From an uncultured Bacilli bacterium (GTDB lineage: Bacteria > Bacillota_I > Bacilli_A > RF39 > UBA660), in assembly GCA_934095965.1 (NCBI GenBank), contig CAKOKR010000003.1:1-52903 (forward strand): 52,903 bases of DNA, given 5' to 3'. Positions 41,027 through 48,911 of this stretch are shown one piece after another. The notes under the pieces are model-generated. The model was not told where the DNA came from. It ran no database searches and saw only the letters and a list, made by a program, of their open reading frames with translations. The number at the start of each line of letters is the position of its first letter. Position 1 is the stretch's first letter. A program made the translations under genes and the position numbers.

Positions 41027-41053
41027 ATGTAGATTAGTTTCTACATTTTTTTT
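41027..41053 (+). terminator. Terminator of the DUF1015 gene
   Basis: ATGTAGA (41027-41033) pairs with TCTACAT (41040-41046), followed by T8. Confidence 0.85.
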
Positions 41054-41158
41054 AATATTTACATTTAAATTTCACAAAATATTGTTAGAATCCCTCATAT
41101 AGAAAGTGATTATATGTAAATTTAATTACATAATAAAAAACATAAATATTTCAAGGAG

Positions 41159-41543
41159 ATGAAAAAAATTAAAAGAAAAAACAAAAATATTATAATGGTA
41201 ATTCTTATTGTATTAACTATTTTATCTATAGGATTTATAATGTATTATGCTAAAAATAATGTTGAAACTAATAATAATCAAATGGTGGAACCGGGTAATA
41301 TGAATAGTGATAACACAAATTCACCGGATAAATCTGATGATGACATCAAACTCATATTTCGAAGGCTCAATCAATAGTGAAAATATTGCAAAAAGTATAA
41401 TTTTGAAATTAAATAAATCATCAAAAATTAAACTAACCAAGGATACAATTGTTACCTCATTAGTTGATGAAGATACAACATACTCAAATATAGATTTAAA
41501 TAGCTATAAGTTGTATGTAAATAATGTTGAATTAACAAAATAA
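41159..41543 (+). pseudogene. Frameshifted membrane-anchored small protein
   Basis: The first frame (41159-41377) encodes a basic N-terminus, one membrane segment (about 12-28) and an Asn/Asp-rich linker, then runs into TAG. The plus-one frame is open from about 41307 to 41543 and continues with a plausible folded domain (SYFEGSINSENIAKSI, then KLTKDTIVTSLVDEDTTYSN and YKLYVNNVELTK). The switch falls near 41340-41352. One extra base, or programmed frameshifting, would explain it. Also odd is the start: the ATG at 41159 is fused to AAGGAG, and an ATT (41168) sits at the normal distance. Together it would be a ~125-residue surface protein. Confidence 0.6.
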
Positions 41544-41545
41544 AT

Positions 41546-41589
41546 GTAAAGTGAAGTCGATTGAATGTAAATCACTTTACTTTTTTTTT
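41546..41589 (+). terminator. Terminator after the frameshifted gene
   Basis: GTAAAGTGA (41546-41554) pairs with TCACTTTAC (41572-41580), then T9. Confidence 0.85.
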
Positions 41590-41628
41590 ATATTGTGATA
41601 AAATCGAATTATAGAAGGAGTTGATAAC

Positions 41629-43365
41629 ATGAAAAATATTAAAAAAATTCTTATACTTTTTGTAGTATCACTAATGATGATTACTAACGTAAAAGCTGCA
41701 GAAACATTACAAGGAAAAATAGACAACAATGAACAAAATATAATCTTAGATAAAAATTATGAAGAAACAATCAAGATTAATGAAAATCAAAACGTAATGA
41801 TTGACTTAAATGGTTACACATTAACATCACCACAAATCGAAGATTTAGGAACATTAACCATTAAATCTTCAAAAGATGGCGGTAAAATAATTATAACGGA
41901 TTCTATTTATGTAGGAGATTATGTTAAAGATAAAAATGATAAGATAACAAGAACAATTAAAGCTAAATTTATTTTAGAAAGCGGAAAAATTGAAACTGGT
42001 GATTACGGTGTATATTGTATGTCTGGAAGTACTGCAATAATTAATGGAGGAGAAATTGTATCAAAACTAGCTCCATTAACAGGAAATAATACAACAGGTG
42101 CAATGAATTTTGAGATAACTGGAGGAACATTAACTGCAAAATATGGACCAGCAATTTATATGCCAGGACCTATATCATTAAAAATTTCCGGAGGAACATT
42201 TAATGGTGGAGTTTCACTAAGAATGGGAAAAGTTAACATTTCCGGAGGAACATTTAATGCCATTTCTTCAGATATTGATGATGTAAAAGAATTCTATAAT
42301 TATAGTGGTAATGCTTGGTTACAAGATGCCTTATATGTATTCGGAGGAACTTACACAACAGATATTGAAGGAGAAACAAATATCTTAGATCTTAACATAA
42401 CTGGAGGAACATTTATTAACACAAACAATCAAGGTAGTGCAATTGCAATTTATGACTTAGGAAAAGTTGCTCAAGAAATGAAAGTAAATATTTCTGGCAA
42501 TACAAAACTAATAACAAATGCAACAAGCCGTAATGCTTTCGATGTTTTAACATTAACTGATGAAGGTGTTACAAATATAAAAGAAGGATATAATAATCCA
42601 AAATACATTGGTAAAGTAAAAACTACCATAACTGGAGGAACATATTCAAGTAGTGTTGCAAAATACTTAGACAAAGATTATACAGAAACTTTAGTAAATA
42701 ACACATATGTTGTTGGCAGTAAAAAACTAAGTGTTGAAGCTCCGACAATTGATGAAACTAAAAAAGTAACTGAAGTAATTATCGGAGTTAAATCTGCAGA
42801 TGATTACATTGAAGATTTAGCAAAAGCTATCAAAGATGGAAAAATTGAAATTGATGGAATAAGCCCAATGGTTATTGTAACAATTAACAAAATGGAAAAA
42901 AATCAATTATCTATAGATATATCTGAATCTATTTCTAAAATAGCACAAGATAAAAAATTAAATTTAACAAATTACTTTGATATAACTCTAAATGTAGAAA
43001 ATTCTGCAACTAATGAAATTGTTGGAACACTTTCAAGTTTATCAAAAGAAATAGTATTTAATATTGCTATTCCAGATGAATTATTAAATACAAATAAGGA
43101 TTATAAGAGAGTATATTATATTATTAGATATCATGATAATAAAGCAGAAATCATTGAAACAATACTAAATGGTAATGTTTTATCATTTGCTAGTGATAGA
43201 TTCTCAACATATGCCCTTGCATATGAAGATAAAAAAATCGTAACTGAAGAAAATCCAAAAACAGCAGATGATGTTGTAATTGATATCATAGTTGGCGGAA
43301 TATCAGTTCTAGGTTTATGTTTATCAATGAAATCACTTAAAAAAAGACATGATTTATTAAGCTAG
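41629..43365 (+). CDS. Beta-helix surface protein with NPKTAD-type wall anchor
   Basis: 578 residues. Signal peptide (1-23, cleavage after VKAA). Residues about 50-360 are a right-handed beta-helix-like region with repeated ITGGTL/ISGGTF/ITGGTF turns; at the DNA level GGAGGAACAT recurs at 42120, 42192, 42244 and 42402, with a near copy at 42632. A second domain (about 375-545) follows. The C-terminus has ENPKTADD, a hydrophobic segment (VVIDIIVGGISVLGLCL) and KSLKKRH, the layout of a sortase signal with NPKTx instead of LPxTG. It is probably anchored to the wall and may bind carbohydrate or host surfaces. No sortase gene is in the window. Confidence 0.82.
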   Translation: MKNIKKILILFVVSLMMITNVKAAETLQGKIDNNEQNIILDKNYEETIKINENQNVMIDLNGYTLTSPQIEDLGTLTIKSSKDGGKIIITDSIYVGDYVKDKNDKITRTIKAKFILESGKIETGDYGVYCMSGSTAIINGGEIVSKLAPLTGNNTTGAMNFEITGGTLTAKYGPAIYMPGPISLKISGGTFNGGVSLRMGKVNISGGTFNAISSDIDDVKEFYNYSGNAWLQDALYVFGGTYTTDIEGETNILDLNITGGTFINTNNQGSAIAIYDLGKVAQEMKVNISGNTKLITNATSRNAFDVLTLTDEGVTNIKEGYNNPKYIGKVKTTITGGTYSSSVAKYLDKDYTETLVNNTYVVGSKKLSVEAPTIDETKKVTEVIIGVKSADDYIEDLAKAIKDGKIEIDGISPMVIVTINKMEKNQLSIDISESISKIAQDKKLNLTNYFDITLNVENSATNEIVGTLSSLSKEIVFNIAIPDELLNTNKDYKRVYYIIRYHDNKAEIIETILNGNVLSFASDRFSTYALAYEDKKIVTEENPKTADDVVIDIIVGGISVLGLCLSMKSLKKRHDLLS

Positions 43366-43385
43366 GTCGAATATCCTAGCTTTTT
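43359..43385 (+). terminator. Terminator of the surface-protein gene, stop codon in the stem
   Basis: AAGCTAGG (43359-43366) pairs with CCTAGCTT (43375-43382), then T; the TAG stop is inside the 5' arm. Confidence 0.85.
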
Positions 43386-43398
43386 CTTTTAAAAACAC

Positions 43399-43427
43399 TT
43401 GATTAACAAACGTATATATATTATAAT
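43399..43427 (+). promoter_or_regulatory. Promoter of the prfB-tilS-ftsH operon
   Basis: TTGATT (43399-43404), 17 bases, TATAAT (43422-43427). Leader of about 50 bases. Confidence 0.7.
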
Positions 43428-43482
43428 TTATTTACTGGCAAAAAAAGTGAGTGTTTTTGATTTTCCAAGAAAGGAAGAAACT

Positions 43483-44572
43483 ATGCAAAAAGAAGAATTG
43501 TTAATAAAATTAACAGAATATAATAATACTTTAAGTGACCTCGGGAGGTATCTTTGACTTAGAAGCAAAGGAAAAGAAAATAAAAGAATTAGAAGAAGAA
43601 CAAACCAAGGAAGATTTTTGGCAAAATATTGATAAAGCTAACGAAGTTAATAAAGAGTTATCAAACTTAAAAAAAGAATTATCTCTATATAGTGATTTAA
43701 ATAAACAAATTAATGAAGGTTTAGAATTATTAAATAGTGATGTTGATAACGATATTATTTTGTTGATAAGCGAAGAGTTATCAACACTAAGTAGCAAAAT
43801 AAATGACTTAGAAACAGCTGTTACCCTAAGCGGAGAATTTGATTCATTAAATGCATATTTAGAAATTCATCCCGGAGCTGGAGGAACTGAATCATGTGAC
43901 TGGGCAAGCATGCTCGAGAGAATGTATCAAAGATTTTGTGAAAAATATAACTACAAGTGGGAAATAATTGATGAACAAAAAGGTGAAGAAGCAGGTATAA
44001 AAAGTGTAACTTTAAAAATAAACGGAGATTATGCCTATGGTTATTTAAAAAATGAAACTGGTGTTCATCGTTTAGTTAGAATATCACCATTTGATGCCGG
44101 AGCAAGAAGACATACATCATTTGCATCAGTAAGTATCATGCCAGAGATAAAAAAAGAAATTAACATTGAAATCAAAGAAAATGATTTAAAAATTGATGTA
44201 TATCATTCTAGTGGTGCCGGAGGTCAATCTGTAAATACAAGTAATTCCGCAGTAAGAATTACCCATATTCCAACTAAAACAGTAGTTACTTGTCAAAATG
44301 AAAGAAGTCAACTAAATAACAAAGAACAAGCAATGAAAATGTTAAAGAATAAGTTATATATGATTGAACTAGAAAAAGAAAGACAAAAAACAAATGAATT
44401 AAAAGGTGAATCATCAAGTATCAATTTTGGAAGCCAAATAAGAAGTTATATTTTAGAACCTTATAAAATGGTGAAAGATCATCGAACTAATTATCAAAGT
44501 AATGAACCTGAAAAAATATTAGATGGTAATATAATGGATATGCTTGTATACAATCTAAAGGAGCTAAAATGA
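43483..44572 (+). CDS. prfB: Peptide chain release factor 2, made by programmed +1 frameshift
   Basis: ATG 43483 (AAGGAAG upstream) opens 24 codons ending CTT, then TGA at 43555-43557; the +1 frame continues GAC TTA GAA to 44572, giving 362 residues. RF2 reads UGA and UAA, so low RF2 lets the ribosome stall at TGA and shift, restoring RF2. GAGGQSVNTSNSAVRI is the catalytic GGQ region. The RF2 recognition tripeptide (SPF) is present as RISPFDAGARRHTS. It shares ATGA with tilS. In Bacillota prfB often follows secA; here it was separated from it. Confidence 0.95.
43543..43558 (+). promoter_or_regulatory. RF2 frameshift site
   Basis: GGGAGG TAT CTT TGA C: an internal Shine-Dalgarno-like GGGAGG, three bases, the slippery CTT, the in-frame TGA and the C that weakens termination. 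It is nearly identical to the E. coli prfB site. Confidence 0.93.
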
Positions 44573-45882
44573 ATAAAGAACTAGAATTTTTAAAAGAAAA
44601 TATTAATAAAAATGACATAGTTGTAGTAGCTTGCAGTGGTGGACCAGATTCAATGTGCTTATTAAGCTTAGTAAATGAAATAAAGAATGAATTAAACTTA
44701 AAAATAATTGTTGCTCATGTAAATCACAAATTAAGAGTTGAAAGCGAAGAAGAAAAAGAAATGGTAGAAAACTATTCAAAAGAAAATAACTTAATATTTG
44801 AATTACTTGAAATAAATAAATACACTAATAACAAATTTAGTGAAGATGATGCCCGAAAAAGAAGATATGATTTCTTTGATGAATTAATAAAAAAATATAA
44901 TGCAAAGATTTTATTAACAGCACATCATGGTGATGATTTAATTGAAACAATATTGATGCGTTTAACTCGTGGAAGCAATTTAAGTGGTTACATAGGAATA
45001 AAAATGATTAATAAAAATGATGAATATAAAATTCTAAGACCATTATTAAGTACTACAAAAGATAATATTTTGGATTACTTAAATAAAAATAATATTCCAT
45101 ATCGAATTGATAAAACAAACGAAGAATTGGAACATACAAGAAATAAATATCGTCATTATATATTACCATTTTTAAAAAAAGAAAATAACAAAGTTCATGA
45201 AAAATACTTGAAATTTTCAAAAGAATTAATAGAATATGATAATTTTGTTAATACTTATATTATAAATAATAAATTTATTGTGGATAATTCAATAGTTATT
45301 AACAAAATAAAGGATGAAAGTGATTTTATCAAAAGAAAAGCTCTAGAATTACTAATTAAAGAAATTCAAAAAAAAGATTTATTTGATATATCTGATGAAC
45401 AAATGAAAAATTTAATGAAGTTATACACATTAGATAACAAATCAATTGATTTAAATAACAACTATCAAGGAATAAACAGCTATGGAAAGATTTTGATATT
45501 AAAGAAAAATGATAAAGTATTAAATAAAGTTTTATTAGACAAAGATATGAAATTATCAGATTATTACTTTTATTATAATGATGAGACTAAAAAAGATAAC
45601 ACAAATTCATGTATATTATTAAATAGTAATGAAATAAAACTTCCTTTGTATATAAGGTCATTTGATAATGGTGATAGAATAGTTGTTAAGAATTTAAATG
45701 GTAGTAAAAAAGTAAGTGATATTTTTATAGATAATAAGGTGCCAAAACATAAAAGAAGTACTTATCCCATCCTAGTTGATGCAAATAATACCATTTTATG
45801 GGTACCAAATCTAAAAAAATCACAATTTTCTAAAGACATTTCCGAAAAATATGATATAATAATTAAATGTGAGGCAAGGTGA
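44569..45882 (+). CDS. tilS: tRNA(Ile)-lysidine synthetase
   Basis: 437 residues. The PP-loop ATPase motif ACSGGPDSMCLLSLV (about 22-36) is intact, followed by AHVNHKLR and LTAHHGDDLIETILMRL; HTRNKYRHYILPFL and the C-terminal domain (GSKKVSDIFIDNKVPKHKR) are typical. It converts C34 of tRNA-Ile(CAU) to lysidine so that AUA is read as Ile, essential in an AUA-rich genome such as this. It starts within the prfB stop (ATGA) and lies eight bases before ftsH. The usual Bacillus neighbour hprT between tilS and ftsH is missing. Confidence 0.95.
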   Translation: MNKELEFLKENINKNDIVVVACSGGPDSMCLLSLVNEIKNELNLKIIVAHVNHKLRVESEEEKEMVENYSKENNLIFELLEINKYTNNKFSEDDARKRRYDFFDELIKKYNAKILLTAHHGDDLIETILMRLTRGSNLSGYIGIKMINKNDEYKILRPLLSTTKDNILDYLNKNNIPYRIDKTNEELEHTRNKYRHYILPFLKKENNKVHEKYLKFSKELIEYDNFVNTYIINNKFIVDNSIVINKIKDESDFIKRKALELLIKEIQKKDLFDISDEQMKNLMKLYTLDNKSIDLNNNYQGINSYGKILILKKNDKVLNKVLLDKDMKLSDYYFYYNDETKKDNTNSCILLNSNEIKLPLYIRSFDNGDRIVVKNLNGSKKVSDIFIDNKVPKHKRSTYPILVDANNTILWVPNLKKSQFSKDISEKYDIIIKCEAR

Positions 45883-45890
45883 ATAATTAA

Positions 45891-47825
45891 ATGAATACAA
45901 AAATGAAAAAAAATAACAATTTAAAAAATTTATTACCCTACATAGTTTTAATGGCAGTAATTGCTTTTGTGCTACTTGCACTAAATATGCAAGGAACTAC
46001 AGTAAAAGAACTAAAGACAGGGGAATTAATTTCTGAATTAAAAGAAAATAATGTAACAGAAATAACTGTTACTCCACAAAGTAACAAAAGCATTTATGTA
46101 ATTGAAGGTAGATTAGAAGGATATAAAAAATCTGAAAAATTTACATCAAAAGTTGTTGCTGGTGAACTAGATACAGTTCTTGAACTTATTAATGAAAATA
46201 ATGTTAAAGAATATGATACTAATCCAGATCCAGGTGAAAATATTATTCTTTATTTAGCAGTTAATGTATTACCTTTATTATTAATGGTAGTAATAATGTA
46301 TATTTTATTTACAAAACTAGCTAATTCAAATAAGAACTCAATGGATTTCGGTAGAAGCAAAGCTAGATTAAGTAATGATTCTGATAAGAAAAGTTTCAAA
46401 GATGTAGCGGGATTAAAAGAAGAAAAAGAAGAAGTTGAAGAATTAATAGACTTCTTGAAGAACCCTAAAAAGTTTGAAAAAATGGGAGCAAGAATTCCTA
46501 AAGGAGTATTATTAGTAGGTCCTCCAGGAACAGGTAAAACTTTACTTGCTAAAGCTATTGCTGGTGAAGCTAATGTACCATTCTTCTTTATAAGTGGTTC
46601 AGATTTCGTTGAATTATTTGTAGGTGTCGGAGCATCACGTGTTCGTGATATGTTCAAAGAAGCAAAAAGAAATGCCCCATGTCTAATATTTATAGATGAA
46701 ATTGATGCTGTAGGTCGTCAAAGAGGAACAGGTCTTGGTGGTGGACATGATGAAAGAGAACAAACCCTTAACCAATTATTAACTGAAATGGATGGTTTTG
46801 GTGAAAATGAAGGCATCATTATTATTGCAGCTACAAATAGACCAGATGTTTTAGACCCAGCTCTACTTCGTCCAGGTCGTTTCGATAGACAAGTAACAGT
46901 AAGTCTACCAGATGCTAATGAACGTGAACAAATTTTAAAGGTTCATGCTAAAAATAAAACATTAGGTAAAGATGTTAATTTAACAAATTTATCTTTACGT
47001 ACACCAGGTTTCTCTGGAGCAGATCTAGAAAACTTACTAAATGAAGCTGCACTTCTTACTGTTCGTCGTAATAAACATGCCATAACAATGGATGAAATCG
47101 ATGAAGCAACAGATAGAGTTTTACTCGGACCTGCTAAAACAACAAGAAAAATTACAGATAAAGAAAAGAAACTTGTTTCAATCCATGAAGCGGGACACGC
47201 TGTAATTGGTATAAAGTTAGAAGATGCTCAAGAAGTTCACAAAATTACAATTATACCTCGTGGTATGGCAGGTGGATACACAATGATGCTTCCAAAAGAA
47301 GAAAAAATTGCTGTCATGACTAAAGATGAATTGTTAGCTCAAATCACTGGCTTACTAGGTGGTCGTGTAAGTGAAGAAATGTTCTTACATGAAATTTCAA
47401 CCGGAGCAAGTGATGACTTCAAAAAAGCAACACGTATTGCAAGAAGTATGGTTACTGAATATGGAATGAGTGATTTAGGTCCAGTTCAATATGAGGAAAA
47501 GAGTGAAAATGTCTTCTTAGGAAGAGATTATGCTAAATCAAGAGATTTCTCAGATCAAGTAGCTTTAGAAATTGATGAACAAGTTCGTAAAATTATCGAG
47601 GATTGTTATGAAAAAGCTAAAAAGATTATTGGCGAAAACAAAGACTTAATCTTTGCCCTAAGTGATGCATTAATGCAATATGAAACAATTACTAAAGAAC
47701 AAATTGAATCTATCGTAAAAACTGGTAAGATTAAACCTATCGAAGAAAGCGAAGAAGAAAAACAAACTGAAGTTAAAGAAGATCCAAATAAAAAAGTAAA
47801 GAAAAATAAGGAAGAAAATAAATAA
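45891..47825 (+). CDS. ftsH: ATP-dependent zinc metalloprotease FtsH
   Basis: 644 residues. Two membrane segments (about 15-32 and 120-142) flank a small extracytoplasmic domain. AAA+ domain: GPPGTGKT (about 210-217), FIDEIDAVGRQRG, and RPGRFDRQ with arginine fingers. The peptidase domain has HEAGHAVIG (432-440) with the zinc-binding HExxH. The tail is Lys/Glu-rich. FtsH degrades misfolded membrane proteins and regulators; in Bacillus it is needed for sporulation via Spo0E turnover. A GAGGCAAGGTG stretch serves as ribosome site. Confidence 0.97.
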   Translation: MNTKMKKNNNLKNLLPYIVLMAVIAFVLLALNMQGTTVKELKTGELISELKENNVTEITVTPQSNKSIYVIEGRLEGYKKSEKFTSKVVAGELDTVLELINENNVKEYDTNPDPGENIILYLAVNVLPLLLMVVIMYILFTKLANSNKNSMDFGRSKARLSNDSDKKSFKDVAGLKEEKEEVEELIDFLKNPKKFEKMGARIPKGVLLVGPPGTGKTLLAKAIAGEANVPFFFISGSDFVELFVGVGASRVRDMFKEAKRNAPCLIFIDEIDAVGRQRGTGLGGGHDEREQTLNQLLTEMDGFGENEGIIIIAATNRPDVLDPALLRPGRFDRQVTVSLPDANEREQILKVHAKNKTLGKDVNLTNLSLRTPGFSGADLENLLNEAALLTVRRNKHAITMDEIDEATDRVLLGPAKTTRKITDKEKKLVSIHEAGHAVIGIKLEDAQEVHKITIIPRGMAGGYTMMLPKEEKIAVMTKDELLAQITGLLGGRVSEEMFLHEISTGASDDFKKATRIARSMVTEYGMSDLGPVQYEEKSENVFLGRDYAKSRDFSDQVALEIDEQVRKIIEDCYEKAKKIIGENKDLIFALSDALMQYETITKEQIESIVKTGKIKPIEESEEEKQTEVKEDPNKKVKKNKEENK

Positions 47826-47880
47826 ATGTTGCAAAGTTTGTAAACTTGTGATAAATTAATAAAGAACGGATGTGTTAAAT

Positions 47881-48099
47881 ATGTTAGAAAATATATTACT
47901 TGTAGTATCTGTATTATTAATTGCTATAGTTCTTTTACAAGGAAATAAAGCAAGTGATGCAGGTTCAATTATAACTGGTGGAAATGAAAATTTATTTGGT
48001 CACCAAAAAGAAAGAGGATTAGAACTTGTTGTAACAAGATTAACAATGATTCTAGGAATACTTTTCTTTGTAATATCTTTAGTATTATTCTTAAAATAA
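47881..48099 (+). CDS. secG: Protein translocase subunit SecG
   Basis: 72 residues from ATG 47881; a GGATGTG ribosome site lies upstream, and a GTG nine bases earlier falls inside it. Two membrane segments (about 3-20 and 50-70) flank a loop, GSIITGGNENLFGHQKERG, with the conserved GxxNLFG motif. SecG helps SecA-driven translocation through SecYE. In Bacillus secG precedes rnr and smpB; here two pilin-like genes are inserted between secG and rnr. Confidence 0.93.
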   Translation: MLENILLVVSVLLIAIVLLQGNKASDAGSIITGGNENLFGHQKERGLELVVTRLTMILGILFFVISLVLFLK

Positions 48100-48126
48100 A
48101 GTTGAAACATACTTTATTTTTTTTTA
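48095..48126 (+). terminator. Terminator of secG, stop codon in the stem
   Basis: AATAAAGT (48095-48102) pairs with ACTTTATT (48111-48118), followed by a long T tract. The TAA is in the 5' arm. Confidence 0.8.
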
Positions 48127-48164
48127 TCAATAATGTATAATAATACTAATGATAGGAGACGCGT

Positions 48165-48512
48165 ATGAAAAGAAATGGATTTACATTAATTGAAATACTA
48201 GTTGTTATAGCTCTTTTAGCAGCAGTTTCTGTAACGGTCGGAGTGAGTATGACAGGAATGACACAAAGAGATAATGAAAAAAAGATAAAAGAATATCAAA
48301 CAACAATTGAAAATGCAGCATGCGTATATGCTGAAGTTAAGAATATGACATCTAATACAACAGTGACAATTGGAACACTTTTAGATGAAGGATATTTAAG
48401 GAAAAACTTAACAAATCCATCAACAAAAAATAATATAGAAGAAGAAAGGACGAAAAGAGTAACTATCAAATGGATAAATAATGAAAAAAAATGTGAATTT
48501 AAGACTAGTTAA
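48165..48512 (+). CDS. Type IV pilin-like protein (prepilin motif)
   Basis: 115 residues. The start MKRNGFTLIEILVVIALLAAV is a textbook class III signal: basic leader, Gly before the cleaved Phe, Glu at +5, hydrophobic helix. The mature part is short with two Cys (AACVYAEV and KKCEF), a likely disulfide, and a LLDEGYLRKNLTNP segment. It needs a prepilin peptidase and a pilus or pseudopilus machine, none of which is visible here. Ribosome site AGGAG before the ATG. It lies 65 bases after secG and stands beside a paralogue. Confidence 0.82.
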   Translation: MKRNGFTLIEILVVIALLAAVSVTVGVSMTGMTQRDNEKKIKEYQTTIENAACVYAEVKNMTSNTTVTIGTLLDEGYLRKNLTNPSTKNNIEEERTKRVTIKWINNEKKCEFKTS

Positions 48513-48549
48513 ATTTATTTAAATATGATATACTTTATGTGTGATAAAT

Positions 48550-48906
48550 ATGAAAGATAAAAAGCGGGTTCAAACAATTTTATTAATTTTAATTGGGGTT
48601 ATTGCGATTATACTAGCTATCGTTTTAATTTTTGGTGGCTTAAAAGATAAAAGTGTAAAGAAATATTACAATGAAGTAGAAAAAGCAGCATGTAAGTTAG
48701 CAGAAGATGAAAATTATAATGAAGTATTATGTGATGCATTTAAAAACTTATGTAAAGTAGATTTTGAAAAGTTAATTAACCGAGAATACATCGATAGTAA
48801 TTTAATAAATCCAATAAACAAAAAGAAAATTAGTGAAGATACTAAAAGTTATGTACAAGTATCTTGGAAGGACGAAAAGATGGTTTGTACTTATAAAGAA
48901 GGTTAG
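48550..48906 (+). CDS. Pilin-domain paralogue with plain membrane anchor
   Basis: 118 residues from ATG 48550; a GTG nine bases earlier is possible. One membrane segment (about 8-28). The rest parallels the previous gene: YYNEVEKAACKLAEDENYNE against YQTTIENAACVYAEVKNMTS, LINREYIDSNLINPINKKKI against LLDEGYLRKNLTNPSTKNNI, and VQVSWKDEKMVCTYK against VTIKWINNEKKCEFK. So they share a domain, but here the GFTLIE processing motif is replaced by a non-cleavable anchor, plus two extra Cys. It may be a membrane partner or assembly base for the pilin. It ends five bases before rnr. Confidence 0.75.
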   Translation: MKDKKRVQTILLILIGVIAIILAIVLIFGGLKDKSVKKYYNEVEKAACKLAEDENYNEVLCDAFKNLCKVDFEKLINREYIDSNLINPINKKKISEDTKSYVQVSWKDEKMVCTYKEG

Positions 48907-48911
48907 ATTGG

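Noticed and set aside
42120..42641. Repeated GGAGGAACAT as possible CRISPR or recombination array
   Set aside because: Copies are irregularly spaced and in frame, encoding the GGT turns of a beta-helix.
46250..46657. Minus-strand open frame of 135 codons inside ftsH
   Set aside because: Antisense of a strongly conserved AAA domain; no independent signals.
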